Notes: generated by a model not told the origin, from the letters alone. Counted from the stretch's first letter, positions 48,728 to 61,707 are shown. The stretch is 64,000 nucleotides of DNA from Sipunculus nudus (GCA_026874595.1 CM049313.1:18785508-18849507), one strand, 5' to 3'. Translations and numbers: made by a program.

Positions 48728-48790
48728 TATGCCCCCGACACAAAGTGGCCAGGGCATATTGTTTTACCCGAGCAGGGATGTGCTCAAAAA
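48728..48790 (+). mobile_element. Family B repeat, 5' portion
   Basis: TTTATGCCCCCGACACAAAG with GGCCAGGGCATATTG forms an imperfect hairpin (ATGCCC/GGGCAT). ATGCCCCC recurs inverted in the family B 3' end (GGGGGCAT). Sequence continuity is lost where family A copy 3 begins near 48867. Confidence 0.45.
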
Positions 48791-48866
48791 TAATTTGAGT
48801 GCCAGGCGGGCGGGCCATGCACGTGAAAGGGGAGAGGACACGAGATATTTAAAGTTAAACTTTCAT

Positions 48867-51800
48867 TTTTAGCTGAGCTGACTATAAGTCATCTGAGCTA
48901 TAGTCGTGGTCCATTGTCCGTCGTCCGTCTGTCTTGCCATCCGTCTGTCCGGATGTCCGTCCGTAAGACTGGCACATTTCGACACCGTTGGACCTACAAA
49001 TCTGAAATTCGGCATACAGTTAGATGTTCCCCAAATCTCCTACCATGCTGAAAATTGGGTCAATAGGACTTCGTTCCTTCGAAATATTAAGAAAAAACCT
49101 CAATTTTTTATTAGAAATCTTTTTTCACACTTCAGGACTGCCTAATATCAAAACCACTAATCTGGTTTTCTTCATATTTACCATAAATATTCTTCTATAT
49201 AGTTCCTATGTACATGCCAGATATTAGATCAGTATTATATAATTTAAAAAAGTTATGGGCCCAAACATAATGAACTTTGTAAAAAAATCAGGAAGATATT
49301 TGGTTACTTAAGACCAAAAGTGTTAAAGGTAGGGACTTTTTTCCAGTAATACACCTTTAATTGATCAAAATTTAATTGAATACTAAAACTTAGATCAAAA
49401 TCTGTTAAATTTTTTTAAATATTGGCAAAAATATAAAATTGGTACCTTAAATTTTGCCCAACTTTGGCCACAGCACGTTTTTTTCCTGTAAGTACTGTGG
49501 ATTTAATTTTCACAGCATGTATACATAAGGATTTAATCTGTTAAAATCTGAAATTTGAAAATAAAAGCTGCAAAATTAGGCCAGTTATTGAATTTTTTTG
49601 GAGGCTCTTGTTGTATTCCCTTACATTGTCAAGCAGTCCACTTTGATGACTGTAGGTTATTCAATGCACATCTCTATGCTCCCCAGGCTGTTGGCATAAT
49701 TTTAGATGTCCCCAAAATCTCCTACCATACTGAAAATTGGGTCATTAGGACTTCGTTCCTTTGAGATATTAAGGAAAATCCTCCGTTTTCCATAAAAAAG
49801 CCATTGTTACACTTCAAGGCTGCCTAATATCAAAACCACTGATCTGTTTTTGATCGTATTTAGTATTCACATTCTTTCATACATTTTCTATGAACATACC
49901 AAAAATTAGGTCAGTATTGGGTATTATTTTGAAGTTATGGGCCAAAACATAATGCAATTTTTTAAAAAATCAGGAAATATATTTACTCACCTAACATGAG
50001 AATTGCTGAACCTAGAGACTTTTTTTCAGGAATATAACTATTTAATCAAGATTCAATTGTTTACGCAAAATAAGATCTGAATTTTGCAAATTTTTCAAGT
50101 TATAAGCATAAATAAAAAAATCAATACCTTAAATTTTGTCCAACTTTGGCACTGTTGATTTAATTTTCACAGCATATATACATAAGGATTTAATCTTTTA
50201 AAATCTGAAATTTCAAAGAAATTGATTGGAAAGAATAGCTTTTATTCATGTTTTCATACACCATGTCAAGTGTTGTTTACATCTAGCCCACCTAGTGGTA
50301 CAGCCTTCACTTGCCTTCACCAGGCAGCTTGCCTTGGGTCAGCCTGGCCACTACCAGCAGGCTTCCCCTCTGCCCTGCACTCTTCTGTATTTGATTCATT
50401 CATATTCTAGGCTATGCTACATTGTACCACCAGGGTTAAAATGATTAAAGTATACATTTAATTGTGTCCACAAAGTGGTGTATTGCTATGAAAGTGTGGA
50501 TGTTCATCAGATAAGTAATTCCTTACTTCAGAAGAGTAAAAACTTCACCAGGTGTGAAATTGACTATTAATTCCAGTAATAAATTTAAAACTGGGATAGT
50601 AATTAGCACAAAGAAGATGTTTTATTTTATCAAATTTACTTTTATTTTTTTTATTGAATAAAATTAAGCATGTACTGAAAACTCCAATGTGCAAAACTTT
50701 TTAATAGTGATTCAAGGAATATTCTTGTAGTTGCCATGTTGTGGCATTATTTTCTTTTAAATTCAGTTTAAACATTTATGATTTAAAAATAATAAAATAT
50801 ATGTGTATGCATAATATGACCCAATATGAGCTTCACTCTGGATATATGATGATTGCAACTTTTGCAACAATTCTAATATTTTAACTTATAGTTTCAGTTT
50901 TTTACTCTGTATATATAATGATTGCAACTTTTGCAACAATTCTAATATTTTAACTTATATTTACAGGTTTTTTTATTAAAAATTTATAAAACCTGTAAAT
51001 AAAAAAATGATTCAGATAAAAACTTCTTAATGGAAAAAGTGGATATGCTTAAAAAAAATAGGATTATATAAAAACTTAAATGCATTATTCCCTTGAAAGT
51101 GAAATAAAGGTATTAGTCCATTCTGTCCACTTGCCTGTCCATCTGTAAATTTTCATATGCATCACAGTATCTCAAAATTTTACTGTTTTTCTTCATGACA
51201 GTCTTGTCAGAGTATTAGTTTGCAATCATATATTTAGAACTTTACTATAACCAAGTAGGAGGGCCCTTTCCTCTTAGCTTCTCATATGCTTATATAAATA
51301 TAAAACATTACAATAGAATATTTTTCATATTTTGCATTTGCAAAAATTTCAAACTTTTGTTGTGACCCATGGGTCCTTTGTTTATATTCTGGATTCTCAA
51401 CATCATTGTTTGGCTAAAACTGAATAAATACCAGACATGGTGCAAATACTTTGCAAATGTATATGAATATGAATATGAATATGTACTCCATTATAAAATT
51501 TCTTGCATTAGAATGGGAATTCAGGTAAAAATGAAAGTGTTTGAATACCAGTGCAAATACTTTCAAAATGTATTCATAAATGCATATATTCTATAATATT
51601 ATTTTAATAATTAGTTCAGTTATATTTTATTAAAAAAATCTTATGATTCTCTTATTCCAGTAATAAATCGTATCTCTCTAAAATTATCTTATTATTTTTA
51701 ATAAAATTATATTGGCACAATATTTGTTATTAAATATTAATAAATAGTTAAACTCTTTTATTATATTTGCTGCATATAAGTTATATGGCCAAGTCAAAAT

Positions 51801-52017
51801 CTGTGTGACAATAGCACTCCATTTGTTAATAAAATAAATGAAATCAATCCTCTTCCCTGTCTCCAAAAAATACTATCAAAATCATACATAAGCTAAACAC
51901 CAACAACTCATAATAAAGCTTATATTTATTACCACACAAAACCAGCATATGCCTCTTTCCCAAATCATATTTTTTATCATATATAACAGCTGAGCGCCGT
52001 GACCCATGGGTCCCTTG
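48867..52017 (+). mobile_element. Hairpin-capped modular repeat (family A), copy 3
   Basis: Head TTTTTAGCTGAGCTGAC with its GTCATCTGAGC partner, GTCCGTCC-rich tract, modules highly similar to copy 2 over about 1.2 kb (48906-50150 against 37732-38950), then AT-rich sequence. It has an internal family terminus GACCCATGGGTCC at about 51364, and a final CAGCTGAGCGCCGTGACCC-type end at 51988-52017. It may be two overlapping copies. No coding capacity was seen. Confidence 0.7.
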
Positions 52018-52366
52018 TTGGTATGTGGGCAGATAATGATCAGTTACAGATCAAGTTTGCGTTTTGTCCCAGTTGACTTTATTTTGACTGTATGACAGCC
52101 ACTGAACAGAAAATTTCATGCAAAAAGAAATTTTCATAAAAAAATCACTTGTCCGTATTTTTTTATTCGTGATGCTTGCAGATATTGACTTGATTTTAGG
52201 TGTGTGGGCGCATAATGACCATTTACAGATAGAGTTTCACATTATGTCCTGGTTGACCTTCTTTTGACCGTATAACAGCTCCTGAACATAGAGAATTTTA
52301 CAAACATTAACAAATATTGCTAATTTGCTCCAGGTAGGGGCATTCGTGTTGGAATGACACATCTAG
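52018..52366 (+). mobile_element. Family B repeat, 3' portion
   Basis: Two ~180-bp modules resembling 39300-39600, ending AGGGGCATTCGTG, a decayed hairpin (GTGTT/GACAC) and ATCTAGTTT. It matches the helitron-like end at 39600-39650, with mutations in the stem. Confidence 0.5.
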
Positions 52367-52738
52367 TTTTTGAATGTTTTAAAAGTTTACTGTAAGTATG
52401 TATTATATACACTCAAAATCATTAGAAAAATATAATTTGAAAGCAGTCGAACTCTGTGTTAATCAGTCCAGGTTCTTATTTTTAGTGTGTACTGATTGAA
52501 TTAAACATATAACATTCTGTACTTATATATTTTATGTTTTTCTGCTTAACATGCTGACTTGTTGTGAACATTAAAATTTATTTTTTTTTGTATGTAATTT
52601 ATATATTGTCAAATGTCCCTTGTGTGATACTTTTTGTTTAAAGGGCAGCTCAATCTCCGACTGTTCTAATTTATTTTTACCTGTAGTGTATTTCCTGGTT
52701 GCATTTATCATAGATTTGCTTATTATTTATTGTTCCAG

Positions 52739-52821
52739 AGGCCTTGACCCCACTCATCTTAGAATCACAGAAACAGTTCAATTACACCCACATTCTGGCT
52801 GGAGCCACAGCGTTTGGCAAA
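52739..52821 (+). CDS. ETFA: ETFA exon 4
   Basis: It begins with two bases completing a split Glu codon, then 27 codons, ending in phase 0 at a GTAAGC donor. It encodes [20 protein letters not shown] and AGATAFGK, one of the most conserved ETF-alpha stretches. Confidence 0.95.
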
Positions 52822-54216
52822 GTAAGCATATACATGTTCTAGGTACACTGTATATTCTACATGAGTGTGTGTGTGTGAAATTTGTATTTTCTGTTATGTA
52901 AGTTTAATCCTATCTTTGAAAAAAAAATTATTTCTTTAAGGCCTTAAAAAATCTCTGTTTCTGGTGTCTGGGCAGTCATTTTATACAGGTTTAAGCCACA
53001 TAAACTGATAATACATGCCTTGCTTTGGTACTAATTAGCTTCATATTGGTCAAGGATCTAATACAAAGGGGGTTCATGTTTGGTATCTGTATAATAAGTT
53101 TCATGTAAATCCATAGGATTTTTATAAGTCACCAAGGTATTTCCAATTTGCGGTGATCTCTGACCTAATTAAATATGCATGGATTTAGCTGGAATTCAAA
53201 CTAAGGTGAGACATGCTATTAATAACATTTCTGATAGGTTTTATCGAAATCCTACATATTCTTCGTAATTTATCATAGCAAACCACATATTAGCCAAGTG
53301 ACCCAAGACCTTATCAAATACATGTGGACATTGCCCATAATCGAACTTGGATGAGATCACCTGTTGGTAAATACTTGTGGTGAGTTTATTATATACCAAA
53401 AGAGTTCTCACCTGAATTACATTCTCATCAAAATTTACGCATAATAAATTAGGTCAGAGGTCAGCAGTTACACAAGGGCATGTTATGCATGTTTGCGTTG
53501 CTCTTTTTTAAATAAACTGATTGGGCCCTTTGAGTCATGAAACAAGTCATAATAGAACACCATTCTAAGGGTCTGATCAAAATTTTTGCTGTGTTGGCGT
53601 AATTGACATCAGGGGTTTATATGGTTGTGTTTTATAACTTAATTATAAAGAAAAAATATTGTTACACAAAATTTGTGGTGGTTATCCTGGCCGCGAGAAC
53701 TGAAGTTGGAAGCAGTTTTGGCTACCTTAGTTTCAGCTGTCATGATGGACAGAGAAACCAAACTTCCTGTGTAAAGCCAGCCTTGTTATTAATAACTACA
53801 CAAATGTCAACTATGAATGTAATATTTATTATTTTCCCCACAGAAAAACATAACTTTTTGTCTCACCTCTGGAAAATGAAAGTTCAACAAGCAGATGAAA
53901 ATGAAAAAGTCGGTTAGAAATGGCATGCACATCTACTTTCACTAGAATTAATGGGAACCATATAGCTTGTACTGCCACCTCAGTGTCTTCAGTTAATTAA
54001 AAATTGGCTCTTTGGTCAGGCTGCTGCACATGTGTGTTATTGCTGCGAGACTTTTAAATAATAAATTTTGAATAATAACCATACTCAAAAGGTAACAGCC
54101 TAATTGATAGGAAAATCAGGTTTATATAGTTTAAAGTTCTTAAAATTCAAATATTTGCTATTCTTCATGTAAAGTCAGTTTAATATGTATTTAGTAATAT
54201 ACCTTGTTTTCTGTAG

Positions 54217-54316
54217 AATTTACTGCCTCGTGTAGCTGCCAAATTAGATGTTTCTCCTGTATCTGATATCATCGCAGTCAAAGACCAAGATACCTTCCTC
54301 AGGACAATATATGCAG
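54217..54316 (+). CDS. ETFA: ETFA exon 5
   Basis: Acceptor TTCTGTAG, 33 codons plus one base, donor GTAATA (a weaker donor than its neighbours). It reads [20 protein letters not shown] then [13 protein letters not shown], continuous with exon 4 and typical of the end of domain I. Confidence 0.95.
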
Positions 54317-55647
54317 GTAATATATTTTGTTCATTCCAAAAGAGGATTTTAGGCCTACTAAAAATATGCAGAATTCTTGATAGATTCTTCATTAGACATT
54401 GAGAATGGGAATCATTAAAAAACAGGACACAAGGTGTAATCGAGCAATGCTGCTTTGAGGAATCTCACCATACCATACTTCTACTGTGTTCTCATATGTG
54501 TTTAACTATTGCATTACATGTGCTTTAGAAGCGCAAGTACTTAAATAGAATTCTGGAGGCACACAAACTGCACTGGGATAAGGTGGATGGACAGTCAATA
54601 TGTACTGTCATCTACAGGAGGTGTACCAACTTCACTTTGGTGAGCTGGGCAGTGCTGCCATCTTCAGATGAACCCTGCACTTACTCTGTGTGGACTTGTG
54701 CAGTGCTTGATGTGTCGCCACCTGGTGTTACTTAAAGAAACCATTGTTTTCTTGTCCATAAGTCATTGCTCATTCTATCCTTTTATATGTTTGAAAGGTC
54801 TGTGAATTGTCAAGTTGCTCCAATTTGATTTATTGATTCTTTTCCCTGATTTTATTCCTGATTCAATTTTTACTTGAGTTGTAAATTTCAGACTGATTTT
54901 AATTTTACCAGAATAAATGTTGATTCATCCCAGAAAGTAGAAGAACAACATATTTACCAAAATGTTTTATTCAAGAACATAAAAAAAAAATTAAATTTTT
55001 AGGGCTTTGGGGCAGTACATAAAAAAATAATCAAAATAAATGGATGGAGAATATAACAATATTATCAAGGAGTTGCAATTAAATGCATTGGTTATTTGAT
55101 GCAATGTTACACATCTCCTGTTTGACCAAAGTTTTAATATGTAAAATTATTTTGTACAATGTCTCTTGCATATATATTATTCTTGCATTTATGTAATACT
55201 TCATGCCTAGTGTTTAATAATAGGAGCACGAATGGAAGCATCAAAATAATAAGATTTAACACTTGTTTTCACAGACTCCTGCTAATTAGGTCGCTCAGCA
55301 TGTTCCACAGCATGAACTGAACAAATAATTGATTTTATTTTCACTAAGTCATATCATAACTTTAAATTAATTATATGAAAAAATTATTTAATAAAATTTA
55401 AGTCCTCTTTTGAGTTGATTGAAACATAATGTAAGTGGATAGGCAGTCAAAGTAAGGGAAGCCAATTTAAATAGTGGGAAGATAGGTGGCAGGGGCGGGT
55501 GATGCTTGTAATATTGTCCTGCCAGTGATAGAGATATAGATAGAAATAAATTAGGCCTACATCAGTGTATTTATGTAACAAATATTACATTAGAGATATC
55601 CAGATGTGTTTTGTTTTAGCCGGATCCATGTCTGTATTCATTTGTAG

Positions 55648-55758
55648 GAAATGCATATCAGACAGTCAAGTCAAACGATCCCATAAAGGTTGTGTCAGTT
55701 CGAGGAACAGCCTTCGAGCCTGCAGATGTTGATGGTGGAAGTGCTGCAACAGAAAATG
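55648..55758 (+). CDS. ETFA: ETFA exon 6
   Basis: Two bases, 36 codons and one base between acceptor TTTGTAG and donor GTAGGT. It encodes GNAYQTVKSNDPIKVVSVRG then TAFEPADVDGGSAATEN, covering the conserved SVRGT.F strand and the variable, small-residue loop leading to the domain I-II linker. Confidence 0.94.
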
Positions 55759-56448
55759 GTAGGTTCCAGCTTGAGGCATTTAGAGCAAGCTTTAAGTTCA
55801 TTGTTGGTAAAGCAATCACATATGGAGAGAAGTATATGCCGACTGTAAATGCTACACGGCACACCTGTTTTAGTGTTCTTTAAATCACTGTACACATGTA
55901 ATATTTTCTGTTTACAAGTAATAGTTTCTCCCCTAAACAAAAAAAATATATATATAACATTAGAAAATTTGCTTCCTTTGCATATTTGGAGGTAAGTAAA
56001 TTATGCTGGTCATAATCTTGATTTAAAGGGGCCCAGTCACCTATAAAGCATGTTTAATTAACTTGAAAAATAGCTTCTTCCCTTTAAAATAAATCTGTAC
56101 CTGCAAAAATATTGCCTTGAAACCATTTGCTTACTCATGTTAACAAGTGTTAAAAACAGTCAATCACGCGATCACAGGTGTCAACATAAACATAACACAT
56201 GGGGATGTGTGTATTGCACAGCCACAACACGTGTCAATCAGGAGTTGCCCTGACTGATTTTGCCAAAAAATGTTATACATGTTTCCGCTGGGTGAAACAC
56301 CTCATGTTGCATATCACAATCAGTCCTCCAGTTATTTGGCTTTGTTATGGTTAACAAACACAAGTGGACTGTGTTTACCAATGAGCAGAGCCATAACAAT
56401 GTTTAAACAGCCATATGTGAGGTACCGTGCCTGTGTGCTGGGATGGTT

Positions 56449-59052
56449 TTTTAGCTCGGCTGACTGAAAGTCATCTGAGCTATAGTGATCACTCTTTGTC
56501 CGTCGGCCGTCCGTCCGTCCATTAACAGGGCACAAATCGTAACCGCTGGAACTGGAATCTTCTAACTTGGCATCCTGGCAGGTCCATATTAAATCTCCTT
56601 GGAAACCTGAAATTAGGTCTCTGTTACCCATATTCTTTGAGCTATGGGGCTCCAAAGTACCCCCCAGAATAATGGAAAATTTGATACAAAAGCTCAAGTA
56701 TCTGAACAACTAATGCATTGATCAGCATGATTTTTTGCATGGATGTTGACCATGGAGTGTTTCATCAGTTTCTGCAGACTGGTGGCGCCACCTGTATTTT
56801 TTTCGATTTTTTACAATTTTTTTTCTCTATTTTTGAGACCTCTTTAGATGCAGGCATCTGTCAACTGGGCACAAATTGTAACTACTGGACCTAGAATCTT
56901 CTCTCTTGACATGCAGAAAGGCCCATGAAAAGTCTCCTTGGAAACCTGAAATTAGGTCTCTGTTACCCATAACCTCTGAGCTATGGGGCTCCGAAGTACC
57001 CCCCAGAATAATGGAAAATTTGATACAAAAGCTCAAGTAACTGAACAACTATTGCATTAATCACCATGATTTTTTGCATGTATATTGATCATGGAATGTT
57101 TCATCAGTTTCTGCAGTCTGGTGGCGCCACCTGAATTTTTTTTATTTTTACAAATTTTTTTTCTCTATATTTGAGACCTCTTAAGATGCGATCATCTGTT
57201 AACAGGGCACAAATTGAAACGACTGGACCTAGAATTTTCTCTCTTGACATGCAGGGAGGCTCATAAAAAGTCTCTTTGGAAACCTGAAATTAGGTCTCTG
57301 TTACCTATAACCTCTGAGCTATGGGGCTCCGAAGTCCCCCCCCCCCCCCCCCGAATAATGGAAAATTTGATACAAAAGCTCAAGTATCTGAACAACTATT
57401 GCATTGATCACCATGATTCTTTGCATGGATATTGATCATAGAATGTGTCATCAATTTCTGCAGTCTGGTGGCGCCACCTGTATTTTTTTAGCTCAGCTGA
57501 CTGAAAGGTCATCTGAGCAATAGCGATCACCTTTTGTCTGTCGTCCATCTGGTTGTCCGTTAACAGGGCACAAATCGTAACCACTGGACCTGGAATCTTC
57601 AAACTTAATATCCAGGGAGGACCATGAAAATCTCCTTAAAAACGTGAAATTAGGTCTCTGTTACCCATATCCTTCGAGCTAAGGGGCTCCAAAGTACCCC
57701 CCCCCCCCCCCAGAATAATGCAAAATTTGATACAAAAGCTCAAGGATCTGTATAACTACTGCATTGATCATCATGATTCTTTGCACGAATATTGATCATG
57801 GGATGTTCCATCACTTCCTGCAGACTGGTGGCGCCACCTGTATTTTTTCCCAATTTTTTTCTCTTTTTTTCAGACCTGCAATGAAACTGTCATCTGTTCA
57901 CAGGGCACAAATCATAACCACTGGACCTGGAATCTTCAAACTTATCATCCCAGGAAGTCCATGAAAAATCTCCTTGAAAACCTGAAATTAGGTCTCTGTA
58001 ACCCATATCCTTGGAGCTATGGGGCTCCCAAGTACCTCTCAGAATAATGCAAAATTTGATACTAAAGCTCAAGTATCTGAATAACTACTGCATTGATCAC
58101 CATAATTCTTTGCATGAATATTGATTATAGGATGTTCCATCACTTCCTGTAGACTGATGGTGCCACCTATATTTTTTCCAATTTTTATGAATTTTTTTCT
58201 CTTTTTTTTCAGACCTGCAATGAAACTGTCATCTGTTAACAGGGCACAAATCGTAACCACTGGACCTGGAATCTTCAAAGTTAACATCCAGGGAGGTCCA
58301 TGAAAAATCTCCTTGGAAACCTGAAATTAGGTCTCTGTTACCCATATCCTTGGAGCTATGGGGCTCCCAAGTACCTCCCAGAATAATTAAAAATTTGATA
58401 CAAAAGCTCCAGTATCTGAATAACTAATGCATTGATCTCCTTAATTCTTTGCAGGCATATTGATCATGGAGTGTTCCACAATTTCCTGCAAACTGGTGGC
58501 GCCACTTATTTTTTTTTTAATTTTTTAGGCATTTTTTCTCTATTTATGAGACATTCAAATGAACTGGTCATCTGTTAACATGACACAAACTGTAACTGCT
58601 GAACCTAGAATCTTCTTACTTGACATCCAGGGAGACTAATGAAAAATCTCCTTGGAAACCTGAAATTAGGTTTCTGTTACCCATATTTTCCGAGCTATAG
58701 GGCTCATAAATACCCCCAAGAATAATTAAAAATTTGATACAAACAAAAGCTCCAGTATCTGAATAACTAATGCCTTGATAGCCATGATTCTTTGGATATA
58801 TATTGATCATGGAGTGTTTCATAAGTTCCTGCAGACTGGTGGCACTACCTGTATTTTTTTCAAATTTTTACATATTTTTTTTCTATTTATGAGACCTTCA
58901 AATGAAGTTGTCATCTGTCCAAAAGCCCACTGAAACCCATTTCTAAGGACTCTTCACAATATTCATGATTTGTTTGCACTCTGGCAGTCATTTTGCTCAT
59001 TGTTCAACATTCCTTGAATTCAGCTGAGCGTCATGGCCCATGGGCCACTTGT
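56449..59052 (+). mobile_element. Hairpin-capped modular repeat (family A), copy 4, with ~340-bp modules
   Basis: The head TTTTTTAGCTCGGCTGAC with GTCATCTGAGC is repeated internally at 57487. The body contains about seven modules of roughly 340 bp, beginning near CAGGGCACAAATCGTAAC (about 56527, 56864, 57205, 57567, 57901, 58241, 58575). Each ends near GGTGGCGCCACC-like palindromes and a T-rich stretch. It closes with CAGCTGAGCG and the palindrome TGGCCCATGGGCCA (59034-59047), then CTTG. It sits in ETFA intron 6 and has no coding capacity. Confidence 0.75.
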
Positions 59053-59248
59053 TTGTTGGAAACCTTTTTTTTTTTAGCAAAACGGAACTGATAGTGTGAA
59101 AGAAAAGGCACAACATTGCTCTGATTATGTTTGTTTAATAATTTTCTGGTGTAGTTATTACTAACTGGGAGTTTTTTAGCTATGGTACCTCAAAAAGAAG
59201 TTATCAAACACAGCCTTTACACCTTCTTGTTGTATTTTCTGACTGCAG

Positions 59249-59353
59249 CCCCAGAGGCAGGTGTCTCAAATGACCAGTCCTCATTTGTTGGTCAGGAACT
59301 GAGCAAGAGTGATCGACCAGAGCTGACAGCTGCAAAAACAGTTATTTCTGGTG
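59249..59353 (+). CDS. ETFA: ETFA exon 7
   Basis: Acceptor GACTGCAG; two bases, 34 codons and one base; donor GTGAGT. It reads APEAGVSNDQSSFVGQELSK then SDRPELTAAKTVISG. SDRPEL and the following strand open domain II, the FAD-binding half. The first part is the variable linker. Confidence 0.94.
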
Positions 59354-59471
59354 GTGAGTAGAATGTGTGGAGTCACCATTGTATGCTGGCTGGTTTTTTT
59401 TTTTCAATGGCTCATCATTTTTTTTCAGATACATTGCTTATACAGCAAGTAAACTAAATTTTTCTTATGAA

Positions 59472-59699
59472 ATAATGCAATAATATAAATGTTTGTCAAT
59501 TCAGTAAATTACACAATGTCAGATTTTCAGATTTGCTTGTCATCCACATGGTTAAACAAGTGATCATTTGTCATATGGGAAAACCATAATGCAATAATAT
59601 AAATGTTTGTCAATTCAGTAAATTACACAATGTCAGATTTTCAGATTTGCTTGTCATCCACATGGTTAAACAAGTGATCATTTGTCATATGGGAAAACC
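59472..59699. repeat. Perfect 114-bp tandem duplication
   Basis: 59472-59585 and 59586-59699 are identical base for base, in ETFA intron 7, 118 bp after exon 7. Absence of any difference suggests a recent duplication or an assembly duplication. Confidence 0.95.
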
Positions 59700-60104
59700 A
59701 TAGGCTTAAGTACAGTGCCCTGATTTAAAATTTAATGAGAATGTCTACTTCCTGTTCAGTAAGACACAAGTTTTGGTAATATGTAAATCCTAAATACAGA
59801 AAAAATCTGTTTCATAAGACCACCAGTGGGCTGGCCAAAAGTTATAACCAACTCCAATGTTTGATTCACTCAAGGGTGGTCTTAATGGACAGGTGGTCTT
59901 ATTAGATGGGTGTTTTTTTTCAGACAGGTTCCAGTGTATTTAACAAATTTTACAAAAGAAGACCTGCCATTGCCCAGAAAAAGTACAGTTTGCTTAATGC
60001 GCAGACATTAACTACACAGTCATTACATTGGGTTACACTAGTAAGGGTCTTCACTCAGCATGGGCAATTTCTTGTTTACATAAATTAGTGTTGTTTGTTG
60101 GTAG

Positions 60105-60256
60105 GAAGAGGGATGAAGAACGGAGAGAACTTCCAGATGCTGTACGATCTTGCTGACAAGATGAATGCTGCTGTGGGAGCATCTCGCGCTGCTGTAGATG
60201 CTGGATTTGTACCTAATGACATGCAAGTTGGTCAGACAGGCAAAATTGTGGCTCCA
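60105..60256 (+). CDS. ETFA: ETFA exon 8 (FAD-binding core)
   Basis: Two bases plus 50 codons, acceptor TTGGTAG, donor GTAAGT. It encodes [20 protein letters not shown], then [15 protein letters not shown] and [11 protein letters not shown]. The Ser-Arg of GASR and the Thr of QTGK are FAD contacts in the human protein. The ETF-alpha signature falls in this exon and the next. Confidence 0.96.
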
Positions 60257-61109
60257 GTAAGTAGACAGTTTAGATCCAGCAAACACATTCCAAATCTTAT
60301 TATATTATCATATTATATGCCTATAAAACAGTTATTAATATAGATTTTGCATAATCTGAATCCTATTACTGGAAAAAAAAAACATTTTATTTTTTCCCAC
60401 AAAAAATCAGGAGGTTGTATAATTTGTTGAAAAGTGCCACATATATGCCACAGTCTGTCAAGCTGGCAGTTAAGTCATCCACCGGGAAAACCCTTCTGAC
60501 TAAAAATTCTTGATCTCAACAAAAGCTTAGTATTTCAGACACAATCAGCCCTATATTATCAGAGAAGAATAAAACATATTTGCTAGATTGAAATAATTTC
60601 TAAAGGTTGTCCATAATGCCACACTTGGCAGCAGCCTGTCACATTAGTGTTAAGTCTGTTCTGGAAGCAGTGCTTGCATCATGTTACAAACACAAGTGGT
60701 AATATGTTTACCTAATCTTAAGAAAGAGCTGAAAGATTAATGAAAAGAAAATTGTTTAATGCTATTATGAACACCAGTAGTCTGTAGGGTCAAATCACTA
60801 TGTCAGAAAACAATAAATTCATCTCAGAACAATGGAAATCTTTTAGGTATGCTTCGCCAGAATTTGAGATAGGCATTGAGATGTTGGTTATTAAAAAAAA
60901 AAAGTTACCCTAAATATCTTAGGGATTTAAATTTAATTCTGGGTACTCTGTATTTGTAAGCTTTTCAAGTAAAATTTTAAATTGTCATCACCGAGAGAAA
61001 TTATTTCACTTTTGAATCTACCTTGACATGTGTTTCTGTCTGTATCAGCATCATCCAAAGCTAGCATCCAGTTTGTACCTTAGGCTGTTGTATTATTATG
61101 TCTGAATAC

Positions 61110-61520
61110 AAGTGTTGGGAATGATGATTGATTATAATCGACGATCGGTCTGATGATCGATCTTGTATTGCCATAATCAGTTACAGAATTTTTCTCAATG
61201 GTTAGGCTTTATAATGACAGAAGGTATGCTTTCATTAAATTTTTTGCGAACAAACTTTAGAACAAGGTGTTCTTGATACTAGATTGATGCCTAGGATTAC
61301 TCTATACACATGTAGGCTGTAGAGTTATTAGATATATTAGATATTAACCGATCAATACATTTATTGAGATGATGTTCAGATCTGTATTTGATCAGAATTT
61401 CATACTCCTGGAGGATAACCACTCTCTACTGATAACTGATCATGAAATTACAACTGATTCCTAGCACTTCTTGATGCAGTTGATAATCAGTTATGATTGA
61501 GGCAGCGACTCTCAACACTA
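61110..61520. mobile_element. hAT-like MITE (411 bp) abutting ETFA exon 9
   Basis: Left end AAGTGTTGGGA and right end, inverted, TAGTGTTGAGA. Flanks are CTGAATAC (61102-61109) and CTAAATAC (61521-61528), an 8-bp duplication with one mismatch. The interior carries many GATTGAT/ATCGATC/AATCAG motifs in both orientations. It has no coding capacity. Confidence 0.65.
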
Positions 61521-61524
61521 CTAA

Positions 61525-61707
<183 letters not shown>

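Larger units (their letters stand above)
48625..52738 (+). other. ETFA intron 3 (4.1 kb)
   Basis: It runs from a GTAAGT donor to a TTCCAG acceptor. Most of it is family A copy 3 (48867-52017) inserted in or next to family B sequence (48728-48790 and 52018-52366). I see no gene. Confidence 0.85.

Noticed and set aside
56332-58822. Several open frames with shared FSYLSFCIKFSIILGGT-like peptides
   Set aside because: They are translations of the repeated ~340-bp non-coding modules; each copy is broken differently and shows no start or splice logic.
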